A DNA stretch of 64,000 nt from Mediannikoviicoccus vaginalis. Lineage in GTDB: Bacteria; Bacillota; Clostridia; Tissierellales; Peptoniphilaceae. The translations under genes were made by a program, and so were the position numbers. Within the stretch, counting starts at the first letter, position 1. Each line of letters opens with the position of its first letter. Shown piece by piece: positions 7,967 through 15,934 of this stretch. A model generated the notes under the pieces. It searched no databases. It saw only the letters and a list, made by a program, of their open reading frames with translations, and was not told where the DNA came from. The DNA lies in assembly GCF_928097925.1 (NCBI RefSeq), contig NZ_CAKMRI010000001.1, positions 62,001-126,000 of the forward strand. The letters are read 5' to 3'.

Positions 7967-9173
7967 TAATCATATTTAAAATATAGTTTATAGGGTCTTC
8001 CTTTTCATCCAGGGCAATTTCAGGATAGGTTCCGTTTAAGTTATTTAGAAATCCATCTTCGTTTACGCCAGTGCTATATGGAAGTGACAATAGTAGATGT
8101 GACTTTGGCAGTTCAACAATTGAATTTATTGGTGCTATGCCACCGCCCTTTGTAAGGGTTCCTATTGTTCTTCCAAATCCAGTTCTGTTTGTGAATTGGC
8201 TTATGAAGTCTGCGGCGCCACTGGTCTCTTTACTTTGTATTACAAAGACTTTGCCTTTGAAGTTAGCTTTGTTTGTGCCCATATCTTTAAAGCTATAGCT
8301 TTGATAGAATGGGAATTGATCCAGCTGCTCTTTTTTTTGTAAGTTGATATCACCTTTGCTATTTAAGTATTCTTCGTTAACTGATATGCCGGAGATTATA
8401 TTTAAATCTCTTAAGGCATTTGGAAAGTCCTTTGTTCTTTGAAGTATTTTAAACTCTGCCATGTTGGTGCTATTTGAAAGTGGTTTGATAATATTTTCTA
8501 TGGCATAGTCTATGGAATTTCCGTGGCTCTTTCTAATGTCGATTGCCACATATGGATATGAGTTAGATTTTTTTAAAAAATCTAAAATCTTTTTTTGGTC
8601 TTCCAATTTATATTTACTATTGAAGTTATCTACTCTAATAATTGCAACCTTGTTATCTGCAGTATCAAGAACTAAATTTGAATTGGTATTAAGTTCTTCG
8701 TTTTCCTTTTTAAATTCAGAATAAACCTGTTTTACCTTTGGATTATTAACTATATCTTTTAATGTGGAATCATTTCTGTTCGAGTAGTTATTGTAGATGT
8801 TTAAGTAATTGTCATATTCCAAGATATATAAATTTTCGTCTTTAAACTCATTTAGGTAAGACTTTATAATGGTTCTATACTCTGGTAAACTCAAGTCTTC
8901 TTCTAGTCTTTTAGAATATTTTTCGTTTAAATTATTGAAGTCAAGCTCCCCTGCTGTGCTTAGATAAGGATAGTTGATGTAGTTATGTTCGATTAGAGAA
9001 GATAGGTGATTAAACTCCTCTTTGGACTCTACGGAACTAATAAAATTCTTTTCCTTACCTTCAGCATCCTCTTTAGAATTTTTCTTATAAACTCTATTAC
9101 CTGGAAGGGTTAGCGCAATTATAAAAATTAAAACCGCTATATTTATAACTGCTAAAAATTTTTTTCTATTCAT
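7962..9173 (-). CDS. Membrane-anchored S41-family peptidase-like protein
   Basis: A 403-residue protein with one N-terminal membrane anchor or signal (residues about 5-22) and an extracytoplasmic domain. The C-terminal part resembles tail-specific proteases: GKVFVIQSKETSGAADFI, where the Ser of SGAA would be the nucleophile, and RTIGTLTKGGGIAP, holding a candidate Lys. No clear PDZ domain is seen. The start was moved to 9173 because an AGGAGG (9177-9182) lies immediately before this ATG and inside the longer frame. It is divergent from rubrerythrin. Substrate is unknown. Confidence 0.75.
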   Translation of the reverse strand: MNRKKFLAVINIAVLIFIIALTLPGNRVYKKNSKEDAEGKEKNFISSVESKEEFNHLSSLIEHNYINYPYLSTAGELDFNNLNEKYSKRLEEDLSLPEYRTIIKSYLNEFKDENLYILEYDNYLNIYNNYSNRNDSTLKDIVNNPKVKQVYSEFKKENEELNTNSNLVLDTADNKVAIIRVDNFNSKYKLEDQKKILDFLKKSNSYPYVAIDIRKSHGNSIDYAIENIIKPLSNSTNMAEFKILQRTKDFPNALRDLNIISGISVNEEYLNSKGDINLQKKEQLDQFPFYQSYSFKDMGTNKANFKGKVFVIQSKETSGAADFISQFTNRTGFGRTIGTLTKGGGIAPINSIVELPKSHLLLSLPYSTGVNEDGFLNNLNGTYPEIALDEKEDPINYILNMIN

Positions 9174-9259
9174 AGCTCCTCCTTTTTTCAAAGTATAATC
9201 AACAATAAAAGTATTGTTTTATTTGTACCCAAATTTCAAAATATTATTCTAAAATAAGA

Positions 9260-9274
9260 TTGTAATGATTACAA
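9260..9274 (+). promoter_or_regulatory. PerR-box-like operator upstream of rubrerythrin
   Basis: TTGTAATGATTACAA is a perfect 7-1-7 palindrome and matches the PerR consensus TTATAATNATTATAA at 12 of 14 defined positions. It ends 5 nt before the rubrerythrin -35 element. PerR control of rubrerythrin is established in clostridia; binding here is inferred. Confidence 0.7.
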
Positions 9275-9279
9275 ATTAC

Positions 9280-9308
9280 TTGACTTTAAAAAATATTAAC
9301 GATACAAT
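9280..9308 (+). promoter_or_regulatory. Sigma-A-type promoter of rubrerythrin
   Basis: TTGACT at 9280-9285, a 17-nt spacer and TACAAT at 9303-9308, about 30 nt before the rubrerythrin start. Confidence 0.75.
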
Positions 9309-9338
9309 TTAATAGTAAGATAATTATAGGGGGTTATT

Positions 9339-9923
9339 ATGAATTTAAAAGGAACAAAGACAGCACTTAATTTAATGGTATCTTTTGCTGGTGAATCACA
9401 AGCGAGCATGAGATACAAATATTATGCAAAGGCTGCAAAAAAAGAAGGATATGTTCAAATATCAAATATCTTTGAAGAAACTGCACACAATGAAGACCAA
9501 CATGCTAAGAGATTTTTTAGATTTCTTAATGAAGGTGGTCTAAAGGATGAAGCAGTTAATGTTAACTGGGACTATCCAGTACTTTTAGGAGACACAAAGG
9601 AAAATCTTCGTAAATCAGTTGAAGGGGAACACGAAGAAGCTTCACAAATGTATCCTGACTTTGCAAAGGTTGCAAAGGAAGAGGGCTTTGACGAAATAGC
9701 TAGAGTTTGGACTGAAATAGCTGAAGTTGAAGAAGCTCACGAAACAAGATATCAAAAACTTTTAAACAACATCGAAGAAGGAAAAGTTTTTGAAAAAGAC
9801 GAAGTTGTTAGATGGAAATGTAATAACTGTGGCTACATACATGAAGGCAAATCTGCACCAGAAGTTTGTCCTGCATGTGATCATCCACAAGGTCACTTTG
9901 AAGTATTTAAAGAAACATATTAA
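9339..9923 (+). CDS. rbr: Rubrerythrin
   Basis: A 194-residue peroxide-reducing non-heme diiron protein. The N-terminal ferritin-like four-helix domain carries the diiron glutamates (FAGES around residue 19, FEETAHNEDQH around 46-54, and the EGEHEEA and EVEEAHE helices). The C-terminal rubredoxin domain has CNNC at about residue 161 and CPAC near 176. It detoxifies hydrogen peroxide in the cytoplasm of anaerobes. The ribosome binding site is an unusual G-run (AGGGGG, 9328-9333). A PerR-like box and a good promoter lie upstream, and a terminator follows. Confidence 0.96.
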   Translation: MNLKGTKTALNLMVSFAGESQASMRYKYYAKAAKKEGYVQISNIFEETAHNEDQHAKRFFRFLNEGGLKDEAVNVNWDYPVLLGDTKENLRKSVEGEHEEASQMYPDFAKVAKEEGFDEIARVWTEIAEVEEAHETRYQKLLNNIEEGKVFEKDEVVRWKCNNCGYIHEGKSAPEVCPACDHPQGHFEVFKETY

Positions 9924-9926
9924 AAC

Positions 9927-9949
9927 AGAGCCTGCAAAGGCTCTTTTTG
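9927..9949 (+). terminator. Intrinsic terminator of rbr
   Basis: 7-bp stem AGAGCCT/AGGCTCT with a GCAA tetraloop, followed by a T-run; starts 4 nt after the stop. Confidence 0.9.
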
Positions 9950-10055
9950 TTTATAGATAATTATTGAGGGTATATAAATAAGTAGGATTTTGTAATAATT
10001 CCATCGCTGAATATTAAAATTAAGTTTTTAATGGTAAAATATAGATGGTGAGATT

Positions 10056-11066
10056 ATGAAATTTGAAAATATTTTTAAGAATAAGATAGTGATAGCTGCC
10101 ATAGGTTTTTTAATCCTATTATTAGCGTTTTTTTTCATGAGTAGAGGTGGATATGTAAAGAATTTTACAAATCTTCCCTTAGAAGGCGACTATTCAAATA
10201 TCGTTATTGGATCTAAACAAGTCTTTATTTTAAAAGATGGATACATTGGCAGTTTTTCCCAAGATGGCAAGGAGATTAAGAGAATTAACCTGCCTCTAAA
10301 AGGTGGAAACATCGTTGGGGATAAAGATTTTATTGTGTATTATAGCAATGCAAATATTTATCTCTTGGACAAGTCGGGAAAGATTAAAGCAAGTAAAAAA
10401 TTAAATTTTCCAATTGAAGACTGCGTTATTAAAAATAATAAAGCTCTGGCGGTTGGGAAGAACTCATATGCCGTTATCGACTCTTCAGAAAATATCATCT
10501 GCAAGGGAAAGGTAAATGGAAGGATTATTACTTATGACTTGGGAGATGAAAGAGCCGTTATAACTTCAATTGTAAAAAAAGATGAAGAGAAAAACAATGT
10601 AACTTCTTTTATGTATAGTGTAGATTTGAATGATAAAAAGGAAACTGCAATAACCTTTCCAAATGAATTAATCTTCTATAGCGAAGCCTTTCAAGACGGA
10701 CATATTTTGACGGTGTCAAATATTGAGGCAAGGGTTATGAAGGATGAAGCCATATTGGGAAAGAAAAAGGTAAATGATTTTAAGGCTGCAAGGGGCTATA
10801 AAAACAATATCTTTATTCTTGAAGATGACAAATTAGGCGTATATGATTTAAATTTATTAAATCAAAAGAAAATGGAGTTAAAGGGAGATTTTTCTTCCTT
10901 AGCTATATTAAAAGACAAGGTCTATTTATATAATTCAAAGGGCTTTGCCATGTATGAAAGTGGAATGGTCAAAGATTTTGTTCAAACTGAAGAAGTGCAA
11001 GATGTAATTGTAAATTCTTCGGACATTTTCTTTATACATTCAAATTCAATAAGTGTTGAAAATTAG
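10056..11066 (+). CDS. Membrane-anchored protein with beta-propeller-like repeats (DUF5711-like)
   Basis: A 336-residue protein with one N-terminal membrane segment (about residues 11-29). The rest is beta-rich with recurring units such as FILKDGYIGSFSQDGKEIKRI, IYLLDKSGKIKASKKL and IFILEDDKLGVYDL, which look like blades of a PQQ/WD-type propeller. The topology resembles the clostridial DUF5711 family, but I cannot prove membership. It sits 10 nt ahead of yedF, with a ribosome binding site at its own stop, so it may be transcribed with the selenium/sulfur genes. Function unknown. Confidence 0.65.
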   Translation: MKFENIFKNKIVIAAIGFLILLLAFFFMSRGGYVKNFTNLPLEGDYSNIVIGSKQVFILKDGYIGSFSQDGKEIKRINLPLKGGNIVGDKDFIVYYSNANIYLLDKSGKIKASKKLNFPIEDCVIKNNKALAVGKNSYAVIDSSENIICKGKVNGRIITYDLGDERAVITSIVKKDEEKNNVTSFMYSVDLNDKKETAITFPNELIFYSEAFQDGHILTVSNIEARVMKDEAILGKKKVNDFKAARGYKNNIFILEDDKLGVYDLNLLNQKKMELKGDFSSLAILKDKVYLYNSKGFAMYESGMVKDFVQTEEVQDVIVNSSDIFFIHSNSISVEN

Positions 11067-11076
11067 GAGGTAAAAA

Positions 11077-11661
11077 ATGGAAAAAATTAATGCAAAAGGA
11101 TTAGCATGTCCAAAACCAGTAATTATTACTAAACAAAAATTAGACGAAATGACTGAAGGAACTGTGGAAGTTCAAGCTGACAACCAAGTTTGTGTAAACA
11201 ACCTTGAAAAATATGCAAAGGGTCAAGGATTTGAGTTTGACTATAAGAAGTTTGCTGATGATGACTTCCTTGTTACTATAGTTAAGTCAAAGGATTCAGT
11301 TGCTACAGAAGTTAAATCAGAAGAAGATTTTACACTAGCTATTACTTCAAACACCATGGGTGGAGGAGATGAAGAACTAGGAAAGATTCTTATTAAGTCA
11401 TTTGTATATACAGTTTCTCAAACAAAGCCACTACCAAAGACAATTGTATTCTACAACAAGGGAGTATTTCTAACTTGCGAAGGCTCAGAAGTTCTAGATG
11501 ACTTAAAGGCAATGGCAGATGAAGGTGTAGAAATTGTATCATGTGGAACTTGCCTTGACTACTACAATCTAAAGGAAAAACTTCAAATAGGCGAAATCTC
11601 AAATATGTATACAATCTATGAAAGGATTTCAACTCCTAATAAGAATGTGATTATAAGATAA
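11077..11661 (+). CDS. yedF: YedF-type selenium metabolism protein (TusA-like + DsrE-like)
   Basis: A 194-residue two-domain protein. Residues 1-75 are TusA/SirA-like with the CPKP motif (Cys11) that carries persulfide sulfur or possibly selenium. Residues about 85-190 are DsrE/F-like with CEGSEVLDDL and the SCGTCLDYY motif characteristic of YedF. The family co-occurs with selenium-utilising genomes, though its reaction is not settled. It starts 5 nt after GGAGG and its stop codon overlaps the ATG of the DUF3343 gene, a pairing common for this family. Confidence 0.88.
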   Translation: MEKINAKGLACPKPVIITKQKLDEMTEGTVEVQADNQVCVNNLEKYAKGQGFEFDYKKFADDDFLVTIVKSKDSVATEVKSEEDFTLAITSNTMGGGDEELGKILIKSFVYTVSQTKPLPKTIVFYNKGVFLTCEGSEVLDDLKAMADEGVEIVSCGTCLDYYNLKEKLQIGEISNMYTIYERISTPNKNVIIR

Positions 11662-11912
11662 TGAAGTACTTGATGTTAACATTTGAATCTGTAAATCATA
11701 CGATGATGACAGAGAGCAAGTTAAAGGCAGATGGCTTTGATATAAAGACAATACCAACTCCAAGGGAAATATCCAACAGCTGTGGCCTTACCATTAGAAT
11801 GAGCATGGACGACCTAGAAAAGGTTAAAGCTTACAAAGATAGTCTACCTATAGCGTACTTTTGGGAGTACACCACAGACAGTGATGGAAATAAAGCGGAG
11901 AAGATAGATTAA
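11661..11912 (+). CDS. DUF3343 family protein (putative Se/S carrier-like)
   Basis: An 83-residue protein with a single conserved cysteine (Cys41) in EISNSCGLTIRM, the hallmark of the DUF3343 family described as putative Se/S carrier-like. The first base overlaps the last base of yedF, and the last base overlaps the MscS gene, so translation is coupled. It probably works with YedF in selenium or sulfur handling; that is inference from gene pairing. Confidence 0.82.
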   Translation: MKYLMLTFESVNHTMMTESKLKADGFDIKTIPTPREISNSCGLTIRMSMDDLEKVKAYKDSLPIAYFWEYTTDSDGNKAEKID

Positions 11913-12775
11913 TGACTCAGATTAGAGAGTTTTATTTACAGTTAAAAACATTTTTCTATATTGACGGCACAAAGGACCTTAACATATTTGGGAAGTTTGC
12001 AGTAAGTATTTTAATATTTCTAATTACAGTATTTTTAGCGAAAGTTGTAACAAAATTTGTTTTTGAAAAATTATTAATGACAGAGACTAAAAAGTTCAAA
12101 AATGTAATTGGCGAAACAACTCAGGGTAAAACCATAGCTTCTGTAATGGAAAATACTTTACGATATATAATTTACTTCTTCGGAGTATTACAGATACTAG
12201 AAGTATTCAAAGTTGGAAGGAGCTTAACCGTCGGGATTGCCGGAATCGGTGGGGTTGCCATAGGTTTTGGATCTCAGTTTATAGTAAGGGACTTTATATC
12301 TGGACTATTTGCTCTAATAGAAGATCAATATGGAATTGGAGACAATGTTTTAATAAATGGAACAATTGCAGGGGTTGTTGAACAATTTGGAATGAGAACA
12401 ACGAGAATAAGAGGCTTTGACGGCTCTATTACAAATATCGCCAATGGTTCAATACAAACTGTAAAGAATATGTCCAGATCAAACCAAAGGGCCTTTGTGG
12501 AAATGACCATACCTAGTGGAGTTTCCGTTGAAGATTCTACAAAAGTTGTGGAGATATTGGGAGATGAGTTAGGTGAAAACAAAAATGTAACGGTAAAACC
12601 ATATATCTACGGAATAACTGGAGTAGGTAACTTTGACAATATAAAAATAACCGTTGTAGGTTGGGCAAAACCAGGAGAACAATATTGGTTGGAACTTCAA
12701 ATTAGAAAAAGATTTTTAGAGCTTTGTGAAAATTACAAAAGTTCTAATTTAGAAGGTGGTGCCTATGAAGTATAA
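11912..12775 (+). CDS. Small-conductance mechanosensitive channel family protein (MscS-like)
   Basis: A 287-residue channel protein. Two to three membrane helices occupy residues about 22-130, with the pore helix in the glycine/alanine-rich GIAGIGGVAIGFGSQFIVRDFISG stretch, followed by the beta domain (IGDNVLINGTIAGVVEQFGMRTTRIRGFDGSITNIANG) and a C-terminal alpha/beta domain. It would release solutes under membrane tension. It is embedded between DUF3343 and DUF951 genes with overlapping ends, an order seen in other clostridial relatives of DUF951. Confidence 0.92.
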   Translation: MTQIREFYLQLKTFFYIDGTKDLNIFGKFAVSILIFLITVFLAKVVTKFVFEKLLMTETKKFKNVIGETTQGKTIASVMENTLRYIIYFFGVLQILEVFKVGRSLTVGIAGIGGVAIGFGSQFIVRDFISGLFALIEDQYGIGDNVLINGTIAGVVEQFGMRTTRIRGFDGSITNIANGSIQTVKNMSRSNQRAFVEMTIPSGVSVEDSTKVVEILGDELGENKNVTVKPYIYGITGVGNFDNIKITVVGWAKPGEQYWLELQIRKRFLELCENYKSSNLEGGAYEV

Positions 12776-13007
12776 AGTTGGAGATATTATAACTTTGAAA
12801 AAGGGACATCCATGTGGCGAAAATAATTGGAAGATACTTCGCACAGGTATGGATATTAAATTGGAATGTCAGGGTTGTAATAAGACAATATGGCTAGAAA
12901 GACCGGAGTTTGAGAAGAAACTTAGGCGTATTAAGGACTCAACTGGAAAGTTTGTATCCATAGTGCATTATGAACCTGAAGAAAATATAGATGGGGATGT
13001 GGAATAG
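12765..13007 (+). CDS. DUF951 family protein
   Basis: An 80-residue basic protein beginning KYKVGDIITLKKGHPCG and containing CQGCNKTIWLERPEFEKKLRRI, the conserved core of DUF951, with cysteines that could bind zinc. The start is set at 12765 because AAGGTGG at 12751-12757 is correctly spaced for that ATG; an upstream ATG at 12756 lies inside the ribosome binding site. It overlaps the MscS gene by 11 nt. Function unknown. Confidence 0.85.
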   Translation: MKYKVGDIITLKKGHPCGENNWKILRTGMDIKLECQGCNKTIWLERPEFEKKLRRIKDSTGKFVSIVHYEPEENIDGDVE

Positions 13008-13008
13008 A

Positions 13009-14721
13009 ATGAAAAAATTTAGCAAAATAGTTTTGAGCTTTCTTTTAGCTTTTTCTTTCTTATTGCCTAGTGTTGCATTGGCAGAAGAAACAAAAAAGGA
13101 TGATGCGGCTGTAGGAGTTACGGATAATAAAAACACTGAAAAGAAAACAGAAAAAACTAAAGAACCTGAAAAAAATGAAGAAAAGAAAGAAGCTACAGAA
13201 GCTCCAAAGGAAACATTGGAAAGTAAGTTTCCAGTAGTGAAAGTAAAGAAAATAATTCTAAATGAAAAAGACATTACAGATAAACAAGAAATAGAAAGAA
13301 TAGTTAAAGAATTAAAATTACAATGGTCTATTAATGATGGAACAACTAAAAGTACAGTTGAAGGACCTGAGTTTAAAGTATTTAAAGCAAATACAAATAA
13401 CCAAAAAGTAGACTTTGTAATAGGGGATAAATACTATGAATTTGTTGGAGTTTCAGTAAATGGAGATCCAGGTACAGGTGTAGAAGGAAAAAAAGAGTTC
13501 TCTTTTAATATTATAAAAAAAGAAAATGATGTTGTTCTAAGAATCCATAGAGATACTTTAAATCTTAAAGTTAAAGTAGATGGACCTAAGATCCAACTTA
13601 AGAAATTAAAAGTTAAACTAAATGGAAATCAAATTGAACTTGGTAAAGACATTGCAATATTTGCAGGTTCTGAAAATAAATTAGAATTTACAGGCTTTGA
13701 TGACAACTTTGTAGTTTATAAAGATGGAAAAGCTATAAAATTACCGTATGAGTTTACTATGGCAAAAAATTCAGATTGGGAATTTGAATTAAAACCAAGT
13801 AGAAGTGTTAACAGACTTTCTGGGACAGATAGATTTTTAACGGCATTAGACACTGCAAGGGAAGTTAATGAAAAACCAGAAACTGTTATAGTTGCAAATG
13901 GAAGAGATGGATCTGCAGACGCCCTTGCGGCAGGACCATTGGCAAAGGCTCTTAATGCACCAATCTTACTTGTTGAGAAAGATTCTATTAAAAAAGAAGT
14001 ATTAGACTATATTCACAACGACAATCTTAAGAGGGTGGTTATCGTAGGTGGAAAAGGTTCAGTTTCAAGTAAGATATTTAATGAATTGAAAGGCAACAAC
14101 TCTACTTTAAAAGTTGATAGAATAGCCGGAGCAAATAGATACGAAACTTCACAAAAAATTGTTAAAGAACTTATTGAAAAACACAAGTACAACAAAGAAG
14201 TGATTTTAGTTGACGGAAGACAAAATGCAGATGCTCTTTCAGCAGCGCCTTATGCAGTGCTAAAAAAATCACCAATATTACTTGTATCTCCAAACACAGG
14301 CACAGTTCAAGCAAAGAAAATGCTAAAGGATCTAGAAGTTAAAACTTCCGTTGTAATTGGTGGAGATAGCTCTGTAAGCGACTCAACAATAAACGCCTTG
14401 GGAGTTAAAAATAGTTTGAGAATTAAAGGAACAAATCGTTATATAACTTCACAAGAAGTTTGTAAAAAGCTTCAAGGAGAAAAGGATTATATTAATTCAT
14501 TAATCATTGCAAATGGAACAGATAAATATTCTATTGACGCATTAACAGCATCATCACTTTTAAACAAGGTTAATGCACCAATTCTACTAGTAGATGGCAA
14601 GTCATATACAGATAGTTTAAAGAAATTTGTTGATGATTTAAAACTTAGTCCATTCAATGCATATTTAGTTGGTGGAGAAAGTGCGATTAGTGCTGAAATT
14701 AACAACAATATAGGTTATTAA
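13009..14721 (+). CDS. Secreted surface protein with three cell-wall-binding 2 repeats
   Basis: A 570-residue exported protein. A Sec signal peptide spans about residues 1-25 (cleavage near ALA-EE), followed by a Lys/Glu/Thr-rich linker, a beta-rich unique region (about 65-260), and three CWB2 (PF04122) repeats. Each begins RLSGTDRF, RIAGANRY or RIKGTNRY and continues with an ILLV-type and a VVIVGG-type strand. CWB2 modules anchor S-layer and other proteins to secondary wall polymers. The unique region is probably the functional part but matches nothing I recognise. The start at 13009 is two bases after the DUF951 stop; a further-upstream ATG would precede the signal peptide by six odd residues. 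Confidence 0.88.
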   Translation: MKKFSKIVLSFLLAFSFLLPSVALAEETKKDDAAVGVTDNKNTEKKTEKTKEPEKNEEKKEATEAPKETLESKFPVVKVKKIILNEKDITDKQEIERIVKELKLQWSINDGTTKSTVEGPEFKVFKANTNNQKVDFVIGDKYYEFVGVSVNGDPGTGVEGKKEFSFNIIKKENDVVLRIHRDTLNLKVKVDGPKIQLKKLKVKLNGNQIELGKDIAIFAGSENKLEFTGFDDNFVVYKDGKAIKLPYEFTMAKNSDWEFELKPSRSVNRLSGTDRFLTALDTAREVNEKPETVIVANGRDGSADALAAGPLAKALNAPILLVEKDSIKKEVLDYIHNDNLKRVVIVGGKGSVSSKIFNELKGNNSTLKVDRIAGANRYETSQKIVKELIEKHKYNKEVILVDGRQNADALSAAPYAVLKKSPILLVSPNTGTVQAKKMLKDLEVKTSVVIGGDSSVSDSTINALGVKNSLRIKGTNRYITSQEVCKKLQGEKDYINSLIIANGTDKYSIDALTASSLLNKVNAPILLVDGKSYTDSLKKFVDDLKLSPFNAYLVGGESAISAEINNNIGY

Positions 14722-14726
14722 TTACT

Positions 14727-14752
14727 GAGGGCCGCTTAGGCGGCTCTTTTTT
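14727..14752 (+). terminator. Intrinsic terminator after the surface protein
   Basis: GC-rich stem (GGGCCGC/GCGGCTC with one G-U pair, loop TTAG) followed by six T. Confidence 0.9.
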
Positions 14753-14809
14753 ATGAAATTTTTGACATATAATCTCAAATTTAATAACATTAAAAAGAAG
14801 GAGGTAATT

Positions 14810-15646
14810 ATGTCTAATTGTAATAGTGGAGGATGTTCAGGATGCAGCCACTCATCTGGATGTGGCCATGCAAAAAATCCTGTTGATTTTAAAATAAACC
14901 CTTATGAAACAACAAAGATTAAAAATATTATTGGAGTTGTCTCAGGAAAGGGAGGAGTTGGAAAGTCCCTAGTGACATCAATGCTTGCTAGCGAAATGGC
15001 AAGAAAGGGTTACAAGGTAGGGATTATGGACGGAGATATTACTGGACCAAGTATTCCAAAGTACTTTGGCTTAAAGGGTAATGCGACTTCAAACGAAGAA
15101 GGAAAAATTTATCCAGTTGTAACTAAGAACGATATAAAAGTAATGTCCATAAATTTACTTTTGGAAAATGAAACTGATCCAGTTGTGTGGAGAGGTCCAG
15201 TTGTTGCTGGAGTTATAAAACAATTTTATCAAGAGGTACTATGGGAAGAACTAGATTATTTATTCATAGACTTGCCACCGGGAACAGGTGATGTACCACT
15301 AACCATATTTCAGTCACTTCCAATAGATGGAATTGTTGTGGTTACAACACCAAATGAACTTGTTGAAATAATTGTAAAAAAGGCAATTAAAATGGCAAAA
15401 CTTATGAACGTTCCAGTACTTGGACTTGTTGAAAACATGTCATATTTAAAATGCCCTTGCTGCAATGAAGAAATTTCAGTTTTTGGAGAAAGCAAAATTG
15501 AAAAAATTTCTAAAGAATTAAATATTACAACTTTCTCAAAAGTTCCAGTGAATACAGAAATTTCTAAAGCCACAGAGAGCGGAAAGATATATGAATTAAA
15601 AGAAGACTTTTTATACGACATAGTTGAAAGAATTGAAATTTTATAA
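14810..15646 (+). CDS. Mrp/NBP35-family iron-sulfur carrier ATPase
   Basis: A 278-residue P-loop ATPase with a Cys/Gly/His-rich N-terminus (residues 3-20, five Cys), the deviant Walker A GVVSGKGGVGKS, LPPGTGD and a CPCC motif near residue 220, the dimeric iron-sulfur binding site. These proteins bind and transfer Fe-S clusters in the cytosol. The start at 14810 follows AGGAGG (14799-14804); the longer upstream frame has no support. A G-rich terminator follows. The cysteine-rich head is typical of clostridial Mrp proteins. Confidence 0.92.
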   Translation: MSNCNSGGCSGCSHSSGCGHAKNPVDFKINPYETTKIKNIIGVVSGKGGVGKSLVTSMLASEMARKGYKVGIMDGDITGPSIPKYFGLKGNATSNEEGKIYPVVTKNDIKVMSINLLLENETDPVVWRGPVVAGVIKQFYQEVLWEELDYLFIDLPPGTGDVPLTIFQSLPIDGIVVVTTPNELVEIIVKKAIKMAKLMNVPVLGLVENMSYLKCPCCNEEISVFGESKIEKISKELNITTFSKVPVNTEISKATESGKIYELKEDFLYDIVERIEIL

Positions 15647-15650
15647 AATG

Positions 15651-15670
15651 AGGGGGCAATGCCCCTTTTT
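15651..15670 (+). terminator. Intrinsic terminator of mrp
   Basis: GGGGC/GCCCC stem with a 3-nt loop and flanking A-T/G-T pairs, followed by five T. Confidence 0.85.
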
Positions 15671-15782
15671 AATTTATTAAAATAAATTTTTTACTAACAA
15701 CTTTCACCTTAATATTAATAATTGTTAAAAACTATTGCATTAATTTGCAGTCTATAGTAAAATATAATTGTAAATAAAGAAT

Positions 15783-15798
15783 GATAATATTCATTATC
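15783..15798. promoter_or_regulatory. Inverted repeat GATAAT-N4-ATTATC in the LysR upstream region
   Basis: A perfect 6-bp inverted repeat with a 4-nt spacer, placed just after a possible promoter (TTGCAT near 15734, 17-nt spacer, TAAAAT). It could be an operator for a metal regulator, but the spacing does not fit a Fur or PerR box. Confidence 0.35.
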
Positions 15799-15835
15799 TT
15801 ATTAGCCTAGTTTAGTTTATTTGAGTTGTTACATA

Positions 15836-15862
15836 TTTTAAGCGACCTACAGTCGCTTAAAA
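15836..15862. promoter_or_regulatory. Strong isolated hairpin between mrp and the LysR gene
   Basis: Perfect 11-bp inverted repeat TTTTAAGCGAC/GTCGCTTAAAA around a 5-nt loop, extendable by one A-T pair, 73 nt before the LysR start. There is no U-tract on either strand, so it is not a normal terminator. The remaining sequence from 15671 to 15934 holds no gene I can support. Confidence 0.55.
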
Positions 15863-15934
15863 TTGTAAGAGAATTATTGCCGATTTTTTAAAAAGCGTTG
15901 ATTAATTTGACCTGACAATAAAGGGAGGATTAAT

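Noticed and set aside
15783-15798. Possible Fur or PerR box before the LysR gene
   Set aside because: Half-sites are separated by 4 nt and not by the 1 nt expected; kept only as an unnamed inverted repeat.
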